DNA of 64,000 bases from JASBRS01 sp964496495 (GTDB lineage Bacteria; Deinococcota; Deinococci; Deinococcales; Trueperaceae). A model generated the notes under the pieces. It made no database searches. It was not told the origin of the DNA and saw nothing but the letters and a program-made list of their open reading frames with translations. Below, one piece after another: positions 41,101-51,305 of this stretch (positions are counted from its first letter, which is position 1; the number at the start of each line of letters is the position of its first letter). The translations under genes were made by a program, and so were the position numbers. The stretch is from positions 9,793 through 73,792 of the forward strand of contig CAZBZU010000010.1 in the NCBI GenBank assembly GCA_964496495.1, written 5' to 3'.

Positions 41101-41904
41101 CTACACCAGCACCATGCCGCCGTCGATCATGATGATCTGGCCGGTCATGTAGTCGGATTCCGGGCTCGCCAGGAAGGTCGTGGTGCCGATGATGTCGGCG
41201 GGCGTTGCAGGGCGCCCCTTGAGGATGTTGGCGGAGAAGTTCTTCATGGCCTCGCCCTTCTTCTGCGCGACGCCGAGCTCCACGAGCTGCTCGTCGAGCG
41301 TCTCCCACAGCGGTGTGTCGACCACGCCCGGGCCGAAGCCGTTGACGGTGATGCCATGGGGCGCGAGTTCGCGCGCACCCATCTGCGTCAGCGCAACCAC
41401 GCCGAACTTGCTGACGCTGTAGGGGGCGACGTTGGGATCGAGCCCTTGCCGTCCCACGATGGACGTGGTGTTGATGATCTTGCCGCCGAACTCGCCGTTA
41501 CGGCCCTGCTTGATCATCTGCTTGGCTGCTTCCTGCATGCCGATGAGGACGCCCAGGGCATTCACATCCATGATGAAGTGCCAGTTGTCCTCCGTCGTCT
41601 CGAGGAACTTCTGGGGTCGGTTGACGCCGGCGTTGTTGAAGATGACGTCGAGGCGGCCGAAGGCATCCACCGTCGCGTCGATGGCAGCTTTGACCTGGTC
41701 GCGCTTGCGAACGTCCACGGCTACGGCGGTGGCCCTTCCGCCGGAGGTCGAGGCAGCGTGCTCGGCTGCCGATCTGGCTTTGTCGCCGTCGAGATCGGCG
41801 AACATGACGGAGGCCCCCTCTTCGACGAGCTTGGTGGCGGCAGCGCGCCCCATGCCTTGCGCCGCCCCCGTGACGATGATGGCCCTGCCGTCAACTCTAC
41901 CCAT
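41101..41904 (-). CDS. SDR oxidoreductase, butanediol/acetoin-dehydrogenase-like
   Basis: A 267-residue classical short-chain dehydrogenase. The cofactor motif is TGAAQGMG (TGxxxGxG), followed by DVRKRDQV, NNAG, the catalytic Ser in INTTSIVG and YSVSK (Tyr, Lys). The C-terminus, LASPESDYMTGQIIMIDGG, and ELAPHGITVNGFGPGVVDTPLWE are strikingly like meso-2,3-butanediol dehydrogenase/acetoin reductase. Together with acetoin-type E1 subunits this hints at acetoin or butanediol chemistry, but sugar-alcohol dehydrogenases look similar. AAGGAG precedes the ATG. The gene sits ~370 nt downstream of its promoter. Confidence 0.88.
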   Translation of the reverse strand: MGRVDGRAIIVTGAAQGMGRAAATKLVEEGASVMFADLDGDKARSAAEHAASTSGGRATAVAVDVRKRDQVKAAIDATVDAFGRLDVIFNNAGVNRPQKFLETTEDNWHFIMDVNALGVLIGMQEAAKQMIKQGRNGEFGGKIINTTSIVGRQGLDPNVAPYSVSKFGVVALTQMGARELAPHGITVNGFGPGVVDTPLWETLDEQLVELGVAQKKGEAMKNFSANILKGRPATPADIIGTTTFLASPESDYMTGQIIMIDGGMVLV

Positions 41905-42248
41905 GTCTCGCTGCTCCTTCCCGAACGGCTACGTTCGTCCCGGGCCTCGCCCGGCTCGGTCTCGCTCCCCATCCTCCTCGTGGGCGCCTTGCCCGCGACC
42001 GCGACTCGAAGGGGTGTCGTGGGCTGTGGCGCCTGTGCCCGGAGGCGAAGCGCGGGCCCGTCTCAGGGCGGCGCGGCCGTGGACCGACGCATCCTGTCTG
42101 GCAGGTCCCTCGCCGCTCGGCCCGTACCGGATGCCCTGAGCGCGGCGGCGGACGCCGTGGCACTCTACGACCTGCAGGAGGATGCCGCGTCGGCGTGGCA
42201 CGATGGTCACGATGCAAACCCATGCACAGAGTGAAATCTGTTGCAGGA
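41905..42248 (-). other. Long untranslated leader of the SDR gene
   Basis: About 345 nt between O3 and the SDR start. I find no reliable ORF or known riboswitch in it. Its promoter-proximal part repeats features found before the FadR-type gene (CCCATGCA, GTGAA, TTGC). Confidence 0.4.
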
Positions 42249-42265
42249 GGTATGATGATCATACC
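42249..42265. promoter_or_regulatory. Operator O3 of the FadR-type regulon (perfect palindrome)
   Basis: GGTATGATGATCATACC; with one more base on each side the 9-bp arms are perfectly complementary around a central G. It lies just downstream of the predicted SDR transcript start, as O1 does for the regulator. Confidence 0.8.
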
Positions 42266-42281
42266 TCTTAGGAATGGTGTG

Positions 42282-42311
42282 AACGTAGCACGCCTCACGA
42301 GGCATTGTCAA
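42282..42311 (-). promoter_or_regulatory. Promoter TTGACA-18-TACGTT of the SDR gene
   Basis: Same spacing and same position relative to the operator as the regulator promoter at 35162-35191. Confidence 0.6.
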
Positions 42312-42332
42312 GAAACCGGCCGCTCGGACGGT

Positions 42333-42361
42333 TTGACGCTTCCCTTCAAGTGTGGTAGCGT
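42333..42361 (+). promoter_or_regulatory. Promoter TTGACG-17-TAGCGT of the dehydrogenase operon
   Basis: Divergent from the SDR promoter; ~245 nt upstream of the 42615 start, with O4 ~130 nt downstream of its predicted start. Confidence 0.55.
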
Positions 42362-42496
42362 TACATGCGTCCTGGATTAGCTTCTGAATGGGTTGTCGAC
42401 GGTGTTGTCCGGGCGCTGGCGAAGCCGCAATCGAGGGGTTGTCGAGGGGCTCAGCGCTCTACACACAGACGGCCGGAGGTGTCCCAGCATTCGCGA

Positions 42497-42513
42497 GGTA
42501 TGACCATCACACC
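42497..42513. promoter_or_regulatory. Operator O4 of the FadR-type regulon (weaker)
   Basis: GGTATGACCATCACACC matches the consensus less well than O1-O3. The exact 19-mer ACCACTAATACTTATCGAC overlaps its end (42511-42529), as at O2. Confidence 0.6.
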
Positions 42514-42614
42514 ACTAATACTTATCGACGCGGGCTCGGACGACGCGAACCCACGCGATCGGCGCCCCCGGGCGCCGGCCATGCCACCTCAAGCGGGGTG
42601 AAGGAGTGAACACT

Positions 42615-43502
42615 ATGGCGAGACTAGGGTTCGTCGGACTCGGGGTGATGGGCGGGAGGGTCGCCAGGCGCCTCATCGAGGCCGGGCACCACGTGACCGG
42701 CTACAACCGCACGCGGTCGAAGGCGAGCTGGCTGCTGGATGCCGGCATGGCCTGGGCCGAGAGCCCCCGGGCGGTGGCGGAGGCCGCCGACGTGGTGTTC
42801 AGCATGGTCACCAACACCGCGGCGCTGGAGGCGGTCACCGACGGCAGCGAAGGCGTCCTGGCGGGTTTGGGCCCGGGCAAGACCTACGTCGACATGAGCA
42901 CCGTCAGCCCGGCGTTCAGCCGGGCGCTGGCGGAGAAGGCGAGGGCCAGGGGCGCCCGCATGCTCGACGCGCCCGTGTCGGGCAGCGTGGAGACGCTCGA
43001 GCAGGGCAGGCTCACCTTCATGGTCGGCGGCGACAGGTCGGACTTCGAGGCCGTCGAGCCCATCCTCCTCGACATCGGCCCCAAGGCCACCTTCGTCGGC
43101 GCCAACGGCCTGGCCGTCACCATGAAGATCGCCACCAACCTCAGCCTGGCGGTCCAGATGCTGGCGTTCAGCGAGGGGCTGCTGCTCGCCGAGCGCAGCG
43201 GCATCGCCCGGGAGATCGCCGCCGAAGTGCTGCTGAACAGCGTCATCGCCTCGCCGATGGTCAAGTACCGCGGCCCGTTCGTGCTGGCGATGCCGGACGA
43301 GGCGTGGTTCGACGTCAACATGATGCAGAAGGACATGAACCTGGCGCTGGAACTCGGCCGCCAGGTCGACGTGCCGCTGCCCACCACCGCCGTGACCAAC
43401 GAGATGCTCACGGCGGCGCGGGGGCTCGGGCTGGACAAGCAGGACTTCGCGGTGGTGTTCGAGGTGCTCGAGAGGCTGTCGGCGAGGGGCGGGGCGTCGT
43501 GA
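42615..43502 (+). CDS. Beta-hydroxyacid dehydrogenase (3-hydroxyisobutyrate dehydrogenase-like)
   Basis: A 295-residue NAD(P)-dependent beta-hydroxyacid dehydrogenase. The Rossmann motif is GFVGLGVMGGRVARRL, the substrate signature region DAPVSGSVETLEQGRLTFMVGG, and the catalytic Lys lies in MKIATNL (KxxxN). Members oxidise 3-hydroxyisobutyrate, tartronate semialdehyde or related acids. ATG 42615 is chosen since AAGGAG lies 7 nt upstream; an in-frame GTG overlaps that site. Its stop overlaps the GTG of the aldehyde dehydrogenase gene, which would take an aldehyde product further. The promoter carries O4. Confidence 0.9.
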   Translation: MARLGFVGLGVMGGRVARRLIEAGHHVTGYNRTRSKASWLLDAGMAWAESPRAVAEAADVVFSMVTNTAALEAVTDGSEGVLAGLGPGKTYVDMSTVSPAFSRALAEKARARGARMLDAPVSGSVETLEQGRLTFMVGGDRSDFEAVEPILLDIGPKATFVGANGLAVTMKIATNLSLAVQMLAFSEGLLLAERSGIAREIAAEVLLNSVIASPMVKYRGPFVLAMPDEAWFDVNMMQKDMNLALELGRQVDVPLPTTAVTNEMLTAARGLGLDKQDFAVVFEVLERLSARGGAS

Positions 43503-44989
43503 GCGCCGAGCGCCTCCGCGGCGAGTCGAACGGTCGCTCGGCGCCGGCGGCCGGCGGTGACGCGCGTCTGGGCGAGTTCGGATGCTTCGTCGCGGGGCAG
43601 TGGGTGCAGACCGGCGATCGCCTGGAGGTGCGCAGCCCGTACGACGGCGAGCCGGTCGCGGTGGTGCACCGCGCCGGCCGCGAGCAGATAGAGGGTGCCA
43701 TCGAGCGGGCCGCGAGCGCCTTCGAGACCACCCGCCGCATGCCGGTGTGGCAGCGGGCCGAGGCGTTGATGGCCGTCAGCCGGGGGGTGCGCGAGCGCCG
43801 CGAGGATCTCGCCCTGACCATGGCGCTGGAGGCCGGCAAGCCCGTCGGGGCCGCCCGCGGCGAGGTCGACCGCGCCGCCTACACCTTCGCCGTCGCCGCA
43901 GAGGAGGCCAAGCGCATCTACGGCGAGATCGTGCCGCTCGACTGGATCCCCGGGCTCGAGGGGCGCGAGGCGCAGGTCCGGTTCGTGCCGCTGGGGCCCG
44001 TCGCCGGCATCAGCCCGTTCAACTACCCGCTCAACCTGGTAGCTCACAAGGTGGCGCCGGCGCTGGCCGCCGGCAACCCGATCGTGCTCCGGCCCGCCAG
44101 CCAGACGCCGCTATCGGCGCTCAAGCTGGCCGACATCGTGCAGGGGACCGCCTTCCCCGAGGGCGCGCTGAGCGTGGTGCCGAGCACCACCGCGGCGGCG
44201 GCGCCGCTCGTCGAGGACGAACGCATCCGCCTGCTCACCTTCACCGGCAGCCCCGCCGTCGGTTGGGCCCTCAAGAGCCGGGCGGGCCGGAAGCGCGTCA
44301 CCCTCGAGCTCGGCGGCAACGCCGGCGTGATCGTGCACCGCGACGCGGACCTCGCCTTCGCTGCCGAGCGGGTGGTGTGGGGCGGCTTCCAGTACGCCGG
44401 TCAGTCGTGCGTGTCGGTGCAGCGCGTGTACGTGCACGAGGATGTCTACGACGCCTTCAAGGCGCTGCTGGTGCCGGCGGTGGAGGCGCTGCGCGTGGGC
44501 GACCCGCTCGACGAGACGACGGACGTCGGACCGGTGATCGACGCCGGGGCCGCCGAGCGCATCGCGACCTGGCTGGACGAGGCCAGGGAGGGTGGCGCCC
44601 GGCTGCTCGCGGGAGGCGGGCACGACGGCAACCTGTGGCAGCCGACGTTGCTGGAGGACGTGCGCCCCGGCATGAAGGTGTGCAGCCAGGAGGTCTTCGC
44701 CCCGATGATCGGGCTATACCGCTACGGCGACATCGCCGAGGCGGTGCAGGCCGTGGACGACAGCGACTTCGGCCTGCAAGCGGGGCTCTTCACCAACGAC
44801 TGGCGGGTCATCCGCGCGGCCTTCGACGGCATCGAGGTGGGCGGTCTCAACGTCAACGACGTGTCCACCTTCCGCGTCGATCACATGCCCTACGGCGGGG
44901 TCAAGCAGTCCGGCTTCGGCCGTGAAGGGCTCCGCTACGCCATCCAGGAGATGAGCGAGATGAAGCTGCTGACGCTCAACCCCCGCTGA
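43499..44989 (+). CDS. NAD(P)-dependent aldehyde dehydrogenase
   Basis: A 496-residue ALDH. Typical motifs are GISPFNYPLNLVAHKVAPALAAGNPIVLRPASQTP (oxyanion Asn and cofactor Lys region, with Arg in place of the usual KP Lys), FTGSPAVGWALK, LELGGNAG (general-base Glu), and QYAGQSCVSVQR with the catalytic Cys, then EVFAPM. The pattern is near lactaldehyde/glyceraldehyde-3-phosphate or phosphonoacetaldehyde-type non-phosphorylating enzymes. It is coupled to the upstream dehydrogenase by a GTGA overlap. The product would be a carboxylic acid feeding central metabolism. Confidence 0.9.
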   Translation: MSAERLRGESNGRSAPAAGGDARLGEFGCFVAGQWVQTGDRLEVRSPYDGEPVAVVHRAGREQIEGAIERAASAFETTRRMPVWQRAEALMAVSRGVRERREDLALTMALEAGKPVGAARGEVDRAAYTFAVAAEEAKRIYGEIVPLDWIPGLEGREAQVRFVPLGPVAGISPFNYPLNLVAHKVAPALAAGNPIVLRPASQTPLSALKLADIVQGTAFPEGALSVVPSTTAAAAPLVEDERIRLLTFTGSPAVGWALKSRAGRKRVTLELGGNAGVIVHRDADLAFAAERVVWGGFQYAGQSCVSVQRVYVHEDVYDAFKALLVPAVEALRVGDPLDETTDVGPVIDAGAAERIATWLDEAREGGARLLAGGGHDGNLWQPTLLEDVRPGMKVCSQEVFAPMIGLYRYGDIAEAVQAVDDSDFGLQAGLFTNDWRVIRAAFDGIEVGGLNVNDVSTFRVDHMPYGGVKQSGFGREGLRYAIQEMSEMKLLTLNPR

Positions 44990-45005
44990 GGCGACGCCCG
45001 CCCCG

Positions 45006-45569
45006 CAGCGCCGGCTCCTCAGCACGCGCAACGTCCTGCTCGGACTGGCCGGCGCGGCGCTGGTGGCGGTGCTGCTCGGCACCACCATCATGCGCAACCG
45101 GGGCCACGCCTACGTCATCATTACCATCGCCTTCTTGTTCCTGATACAGGCGATCGGCCTCAACGCGCCGGGCTTCACCGGCGGCTCCGACGGCATCACC
45201 CTGCCGTTGCCCGGCTGGAGCCTGGAGATCGGCACCATGCCGTTCTACTACACCCTGCTGGGGCTGCTGCTGCCCGGCGACGCGGTCAGCGGCCCGGCGA
45301 GCAAGCGGGCCCTGGAGCTGCTCGACGAGCCGTCGATGGGCCTCGATCCCAGGACGCTCAAGACCGTGTGCGAGACGGTAGGCCGCATGCACCAGGGCGG
45401 TCGCGCCATCCTGCCGGTGGAGCAGAACGTTCGCGCCGGCCTGGGCACCGCCAGCCACGGTATCGTGCTGGAGAGCGGGCAGGTGCGGCTCGAGGGGTCG
45501 CACGACCAGGTGCTCGGCAACCCGGAGATCGGCAGGCTCTACCTCGGGGTGCAGATCGAGGGGAGCTAG
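45006..45569 (+). pseudogene. livM::livF deletion relic of a branched-chain amino-acid ABC transporter
   Basis: The frame reads like the middle of a LivM permease (LSTRNVLLGLAGAALVAVLLG, RGHAYVIITIAFLFLIQAIGLN, FTGGSDGITLP). Near 45273-45320 it switches without frameshift into the end of a LivF ATPase (LLDEPSMGLDP, then ILPVEQNVRAGL, VLESGQVRLEG, LGNPEIGRLYLG). The rest of livM, all of livG and the livF Walker A are missing. An internal deletion therefore removed several kb. No proper start or binding site is visible. It cannot be a working transporter. Confidence 0.8.
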
Positions 45570-45716
45570 CGACCCGAACGCAACTTGTACTCGGTTCAAC
45601 TTCGCCCGGCAGGCGCGTCGAGCCGGGCGATTACACTGGGGCACGATCGTTCAGGCTCGCAGAGGCGTCCGGCGCCGCAGGCGTGCCGGTTGCCGCCCGG
45701 GCTCCGGAGGGACCGC

Positions 45717-47810
<2,094 letters not shown>

Positions 47811-47835
47811 CCCGGCGCGGCGACGCGGGGGCGAC

Positions 47836-47877
47836 GCCGCGGAAAGGCCGCGGAAACGCCGCGGAAACGCCGCGGGG
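47836..47877 (+). repeat. 11-bp tandem repeat GCCGCGGAAAC
   Basis: Three copies (the first ending AAAG) and a partial fourth lie between the Fe-S protein and the PAS/HD-GYP gene. Each contains the CCGCGG palindrome. Confidence 0.6.
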
Positions 47878-48065
47878 TCGGCCCTGGAGTGGCATTGTCG
47901 GCAGGCCGTGAGCCACGACCCCGCGTATCATCAGTCCCGGACGCGCACGGCGGTTCCTGAGGGGGTCGGGACCGCGGGCGGCGAGCCGCACCAGCCGCGG
48001 CACGTCGCCCTCCGGCGTCTTGGGCGACGCATCGGGTGCCGTGCGCCTCTAGGAGGCCGATAGCC

Positions 48066-50672
48066 GTGTCCGCCGAGCCGGCGTTCCAGCCGGGCCAACT
48101 CAGCGCCGACGTCCTGTTCCGCGACCATCCCCTGCCGATGTGGCTGGTGGACGTGTCGAGCCTGCGCTTGCTCGACGTCAACGAGGCGGCACTGGCGACC
48201 TACCGCAGCGAGCGTGCGAGCTTCCTGGCGAGCACCCTCCCGGAGCTCTGGGTCGGCACGCCGCCGCGGCTCACCGCGGCCACCGTGGACCCCGAGGTGC
48301 TGGCGCGGACGGTTCGCGGCCGCGCCCTCCACCGGCGCGGGGACGGCACGCCCCTGGTAGTGCGGCTCGAGGCAAGGACGGTCGGGGACGGGGGCCGGAC
48401 GGCGCTGCTGGTCAGCGCGCAGGCCGATGCCGGGGAGGACGCGGCGGACGGCGAGCCGGCCTTGCTGGAGACGTTGCTGGAGATGGGGCAGGAGGGCGTG
48501 CTGGTGCTCGACGCCGAGCGGCGTATCGTCCGTGCCAACGGCCGTGCGGAGGTGCTGCTCGGCGTCCAGGAGGGACGGCTCCAGGGGGTCGAGGCGGAGA
48601 CCCTGTTCGCCGCCGACGACACCCTCACGCCCGCGCTACTGCGATCGGCGGACGGCCAGGCGCTGCGAGCCGAGGTGACGCTTCAGCGCCTCGACGGCGG
48701 CCGTGTGCCGGCCGAGGTGGTGATTCGCCCGCTCCCCGCCGGCGGTGCGGCGGTACTGCTCAGCGACGTGACCATGAAGCGCACCGCGGAGCGCTCGCTG
48801 GCGCGTAGCGAGCGGCACTTCCGCGCGCTCATCCAGCACTCCAACGACGTCATCGTGGTGCTCGATGCCCATGGCCGGCTGGTCTACCAGTCGCCCTCGG
48901 CCAGCCTGCTGGGGGTCGACGGCGCCGCCGGGCAGGGCGTCGACCTCAGCAAGGGGATCCATCCCCGCGACCGCCGAGCGGTCCAGGAGGCGCTCAGCCG
49001 GCTGGTGGACGAGGGCGGCTTGCAGACGACCACCTTCCGCTTCCGGGCGGCCGGCGGCTGGCGCTGGCTGGAGGTGGTAGCCAGCAACCGGCTGGAGGAC
49101 CCGGACGTCGAGGGCCTGGTGCTGAACGTTCGCGACGTGAGCGAGCGGGTGGAGGCCGAGCGGCGGTTGCGCGAGAGCGAGGCCACCTACCGGGCGCTGT
49201 TCGAGAAGGGGATGGAAGGCGTGGTGCTGATCGAGCCGGACCGCCGCGTCCGGGTGGCCAGCGGGCCGGCGCTGCGCCTGCTCGACTACGCGCCGCGCGA
49301 GCTGTTCGGCCGCGAGGGCTCGAGCCTGGTGCATGCCGACGACCGCGACGCCTTCCTGGACGTCCTCGACCTGGTGGAGGCCAGGGCCGGCTCGAGCGAG
49401 TCGGTGCGCTTCCGGCTACGGGCGCCCGGCGGCGGCTGGCGCTGGCTGGAGGGGGTCGTCACCAACCTTGAGGACGACGCCGACGTGGGCGCCATCGTGC
49501 TCAACTTCCGCGACATCACCGAGCGCGTACGGGCCATGGAGCGCATCTCCGACCTCAACGCCGAGCTCCGGCGGAGGGTCGCTCACCTGCAGAGCCTTAG
49601 GCGCATCGACATGGCCATCACCAACAGCGTCGACGTGCGCCTGGTGCTGGACATCTTCGTCGACCAGGTGCTCACCGACCTCGAGGTGGACGCCGTGGCG
49701 GTGCTGCTCTTCGACGAGGTGGCGGCGGAGCTCACGCCGTTCGGCGGGCGCGGCTTCGACGGCGAGCTGGAGGCGAACCTGCGCACCCGGCTGGGGGCCG
49801 GGCCGGCAGGGCGCGCGGCACTGGAGCAGCGCACCGTCTACATCCCCGACCTGAGGGCCGAGGACGACGACGGCCGGCGGGAGCGCGGCGCCGCGGTGTC
49901 GGCGGAGCGGCAGGAGGGGTTCGTCAGCTACCTGGCGGTGCCGCTGCTGGCCAAGGGGCAGCTCCAGGGGGTGCTGGAGCTGTACGCCCGCGAGCGGCTC
50001 GAGCCGGGCGACGAGTGGCTCGAGTTCCTCGAGACGTATGCCGACCAGGGTGCCATTGCCATCGAGAACTCGCAGCTGCTGCGCTCGCTTGAGCGGAGCA
50101 ACGTGGAGCTGCAGCGCGCCTACGACCGCACCATCGAGGGCTGGGCGTTCGCGCTCGACCTCAAGGACGAGGAGACGGCGGGGCACAGCAAGCGCGTGAC
50201 CGACATGGCGGTGCGCCTGGCGCGCCACCTCGGCATGGGCCAGGAGGAGCTGGTGCACCTCCAGCGCGGAGCCCTGCTCCACGACATCGGCAAGATGGGC
50301 ATCCCCGACAGCATCCTGCTGAAGGGCGAGGAGCTGACCGAGGAGGAGTACGAGCTCATGAAGCGGCACCCGGTGTACGCCTACGAGCTGCTCTCCCCGA
50401 TCGAGTTCCTGCGGCCGGCGCTGGACATCCCCTACTGCCACCACGAGCGCTGGGACGGCGGGGGCTACCCGCGCGGCCTCGGCGGCGAGGAGATCCCGCT
50501 GGCGGCTCGCGTCTTCGCCGTCGTCGACGTCTTCGACGCGCTCACCAGCGACCGGCCGTACCGCCCCGCATGGCCGCGGGAGCGGGCGCTCTCGTACCTG
50601 CAGGCCCAGTCCGGCCACCACTTCGACCCGCGCGTGGTCGAGGCCTTCTTCGGGGTGGTCGGCCCGCCCTGA
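48066..50672 (+). CDS. Multi-PAS, GAF, HD-GYP c-di-GMP phosphodiesterase
   Basis: An 868-residue signalling protein. Four PAS-like units (roughly residues 15-125, 135-240, 245-370, 375-495; e.g. HFRALIQHSNDVIVVLDAHGRLVYQSPSASLLG) are followed by a short coiled coil and a GAF domain (~520-680). An HD-GYP domain comes last: GHSKRVTDMA, LLHDIGKMGIPD, then HHERWDGGGYPRGL. It should hydrolyse c-di-GMP to pGpG/GMP in response to sensed signals. There is no GGDEF and no membrane helix. AGGAGG lies 9 nt before the GTG at 48066. Confidence 0.92.
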   Translation: MSAEPAFQPGQLSADVLFRDHPLPMWLVDVSSLRLLDVNEAALATYRSERASFLASTLPELWVGTPPRLTAATVDPEVLARTVRGRALHRRGDGTPLVVRLEARTVGDGGRTALLVSAQADAGEDAADGEPALLETLLEMGQEGVLVLDAERRIVRANGRAEVLLGVQEGRLQGVEAETLFAADDTLTPALLRSADGQALRAEVTLQRLDGGRVPAEVVIRPLPAGGAAVLLSDVTMKRTAERSLARSERHFRALIQHSNDVIVVLDAHGRLVYQSPSASLLGVDGAAGQGVDLSKGIHPRDRRAVQEALSRLVDEGGLQTTTFRFRAAGGWRWLEVVASNRLEDPDVEGLVLNVRDVSERVEAERRLRESEATYRALFEKGMEGVVLIEPDRRVRVASGPALRLLDYAPRELFGREGSSLVHADDRDAFLDVLDLVEARAGSSESVRFRLRAPGGGWRWLEGVVTNLEDDADVGAIVLNFRDITERVRAMERISDLNAELRRRVAHLQSLRRIDMAITNSVDVRLVLDIFVDQVLTDLEVDAVAVLLFDEVAAELTPFGGRGFDGELEANLRTRLGAGPAGRAALEQRTVYIPDLRAEDDDGRRERGAAVSAERQEGFVSYLAVPLLAKGQLQGVLELYARERLEPGDEWLEFLETYADQGAIAIENSQLLRSLERSNVELQRAYDRTIEGWAFALDLKDEETAGHSKRVTDMAVRLARHLGMGQEELVHLQRGALLHDIGKMGIPDSILLKGEELTEEEYELMKRHPVYAYELLSPIEFLRPALDIPYCHHERWDGGGYPRGLGGEEIPLAARVFAVVDVFDALTSDRPYRPAWPRERALSYLQAQSGHHFDPRVVEAFFGVVGPP

Positions 50673-50676
50673 GGGG

Positions 50677-50682
50677 TATGCT
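50677..50682 (+). promoter_or_regulatory. -10 box TATGCT, leaderless start
   Basis: TATGCT ends 7 nt before the ATG at 50690, just after the stop of the HD-GYP gene. An ATG inside this box (50678) is therefore an unlikely start. Confidence 0.5.
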
Positions 50683-50689
50683 GGCGCGC

Positions 50690-51283
50690 ATGAGACGCTC
50701 GCTCAGGGCGGGCCTGTGGATCGTCGGTCTGGTCGCTGCCGCGGTGGTGGCGTACGGGCTGGGCATCGTGCTTCATCCGAAGCCCCCGCTCGCCGGTCAG
50801 GCCCTCCAGGACCCCCGCGAGGCGGGGGGGCTCCATCTGATCGACGGTGCCGGCCGCCCTGTGACGCTGTCCCAGTACCAGGGGGACCTGCTGCTCGTCT
50901 ACTTCGGCTACACCCGCTGCGCCGACACCTGCCCGCTCACCATGCAGAAGCTCGCCAAGGCCTACCGCGACGCCGGCGCGCCCAAGGACGTCAAGGTCAT
51001 GATGGTCAGCGTCGACCCGGCCCATGACACGCCAGGCGTGATCGGGCCGTGGGTGAAGCACTTCGACCCCAGCTTCGTCGGCCTGACCGGCAGCAAGCAG
51101 CAGATCGCGGCGGCCGCCAAGGTCTTCATGGTGGGGTACAACCCCGATGCCGAGCCGGTCGACCACACCGCGGTGGTGGAGGTGGTCGATCGCCACTCGC
51201 GCGTCCGCTACATCTACGGGCAGGGAACGATCGTCAAGCTGGGGGACGACCTGCCGAGGCTGCTGGCCGACACCTCGTTATGA
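50690..51283 (+). CDS. SCO1/SenC-family copper chaperone
   Basis: A 197-residue thioredoxin-fold protein with one N-terminal anchor (GLWIVGLVAAAVVAYGLGIV). The copper/redox motif is CADTCP (CxxxC) and the third ligand is His in VDHTAVV. VYFGYTRCADTCPLTMQKLAKAYRD and MMVSVDPAHDTPGV are characteristic. It would face the outside and help assemble the CuA site of cytochrome oxidase. No oxidase genes are visible here. The start at 50690 is set by the TATGCT box. Confidence 0.9.
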   Translation: MRRSLRAGLWIVGLVAAAVVAYGLGIVLHPKPPLAGQALQDPREAGGLHLIDGAGRPVTLSQYQGDLLLVYFGYTRCADTCPLTMQKLAKAYRDAGAPKDVKVMMVSVDPAHDTPGVIGPWVKHFDPSFVGLTGSKQQIAAAAKVFMVGYNPDAEPVDHTAVVEVVDRHSRVRYIYGQGTIVKLGDDLPRLLADTSL

Positions 51284-51305
51284 CCGGCAGGCTCGCCCCG
51301 GGCGT

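Noticed and set aside
41905..42298. Arg/Pro-rich 133-codon frame in the SDR leader
   Set aside because: It covers the operator, has no Shine-Dalgarno and no protein-like composition.
45063..45569. A genuine small ABC transporter gene
   Set aside because: It lacks Walker A, Q-loop and signature motifs and joins parts of two different proteins.
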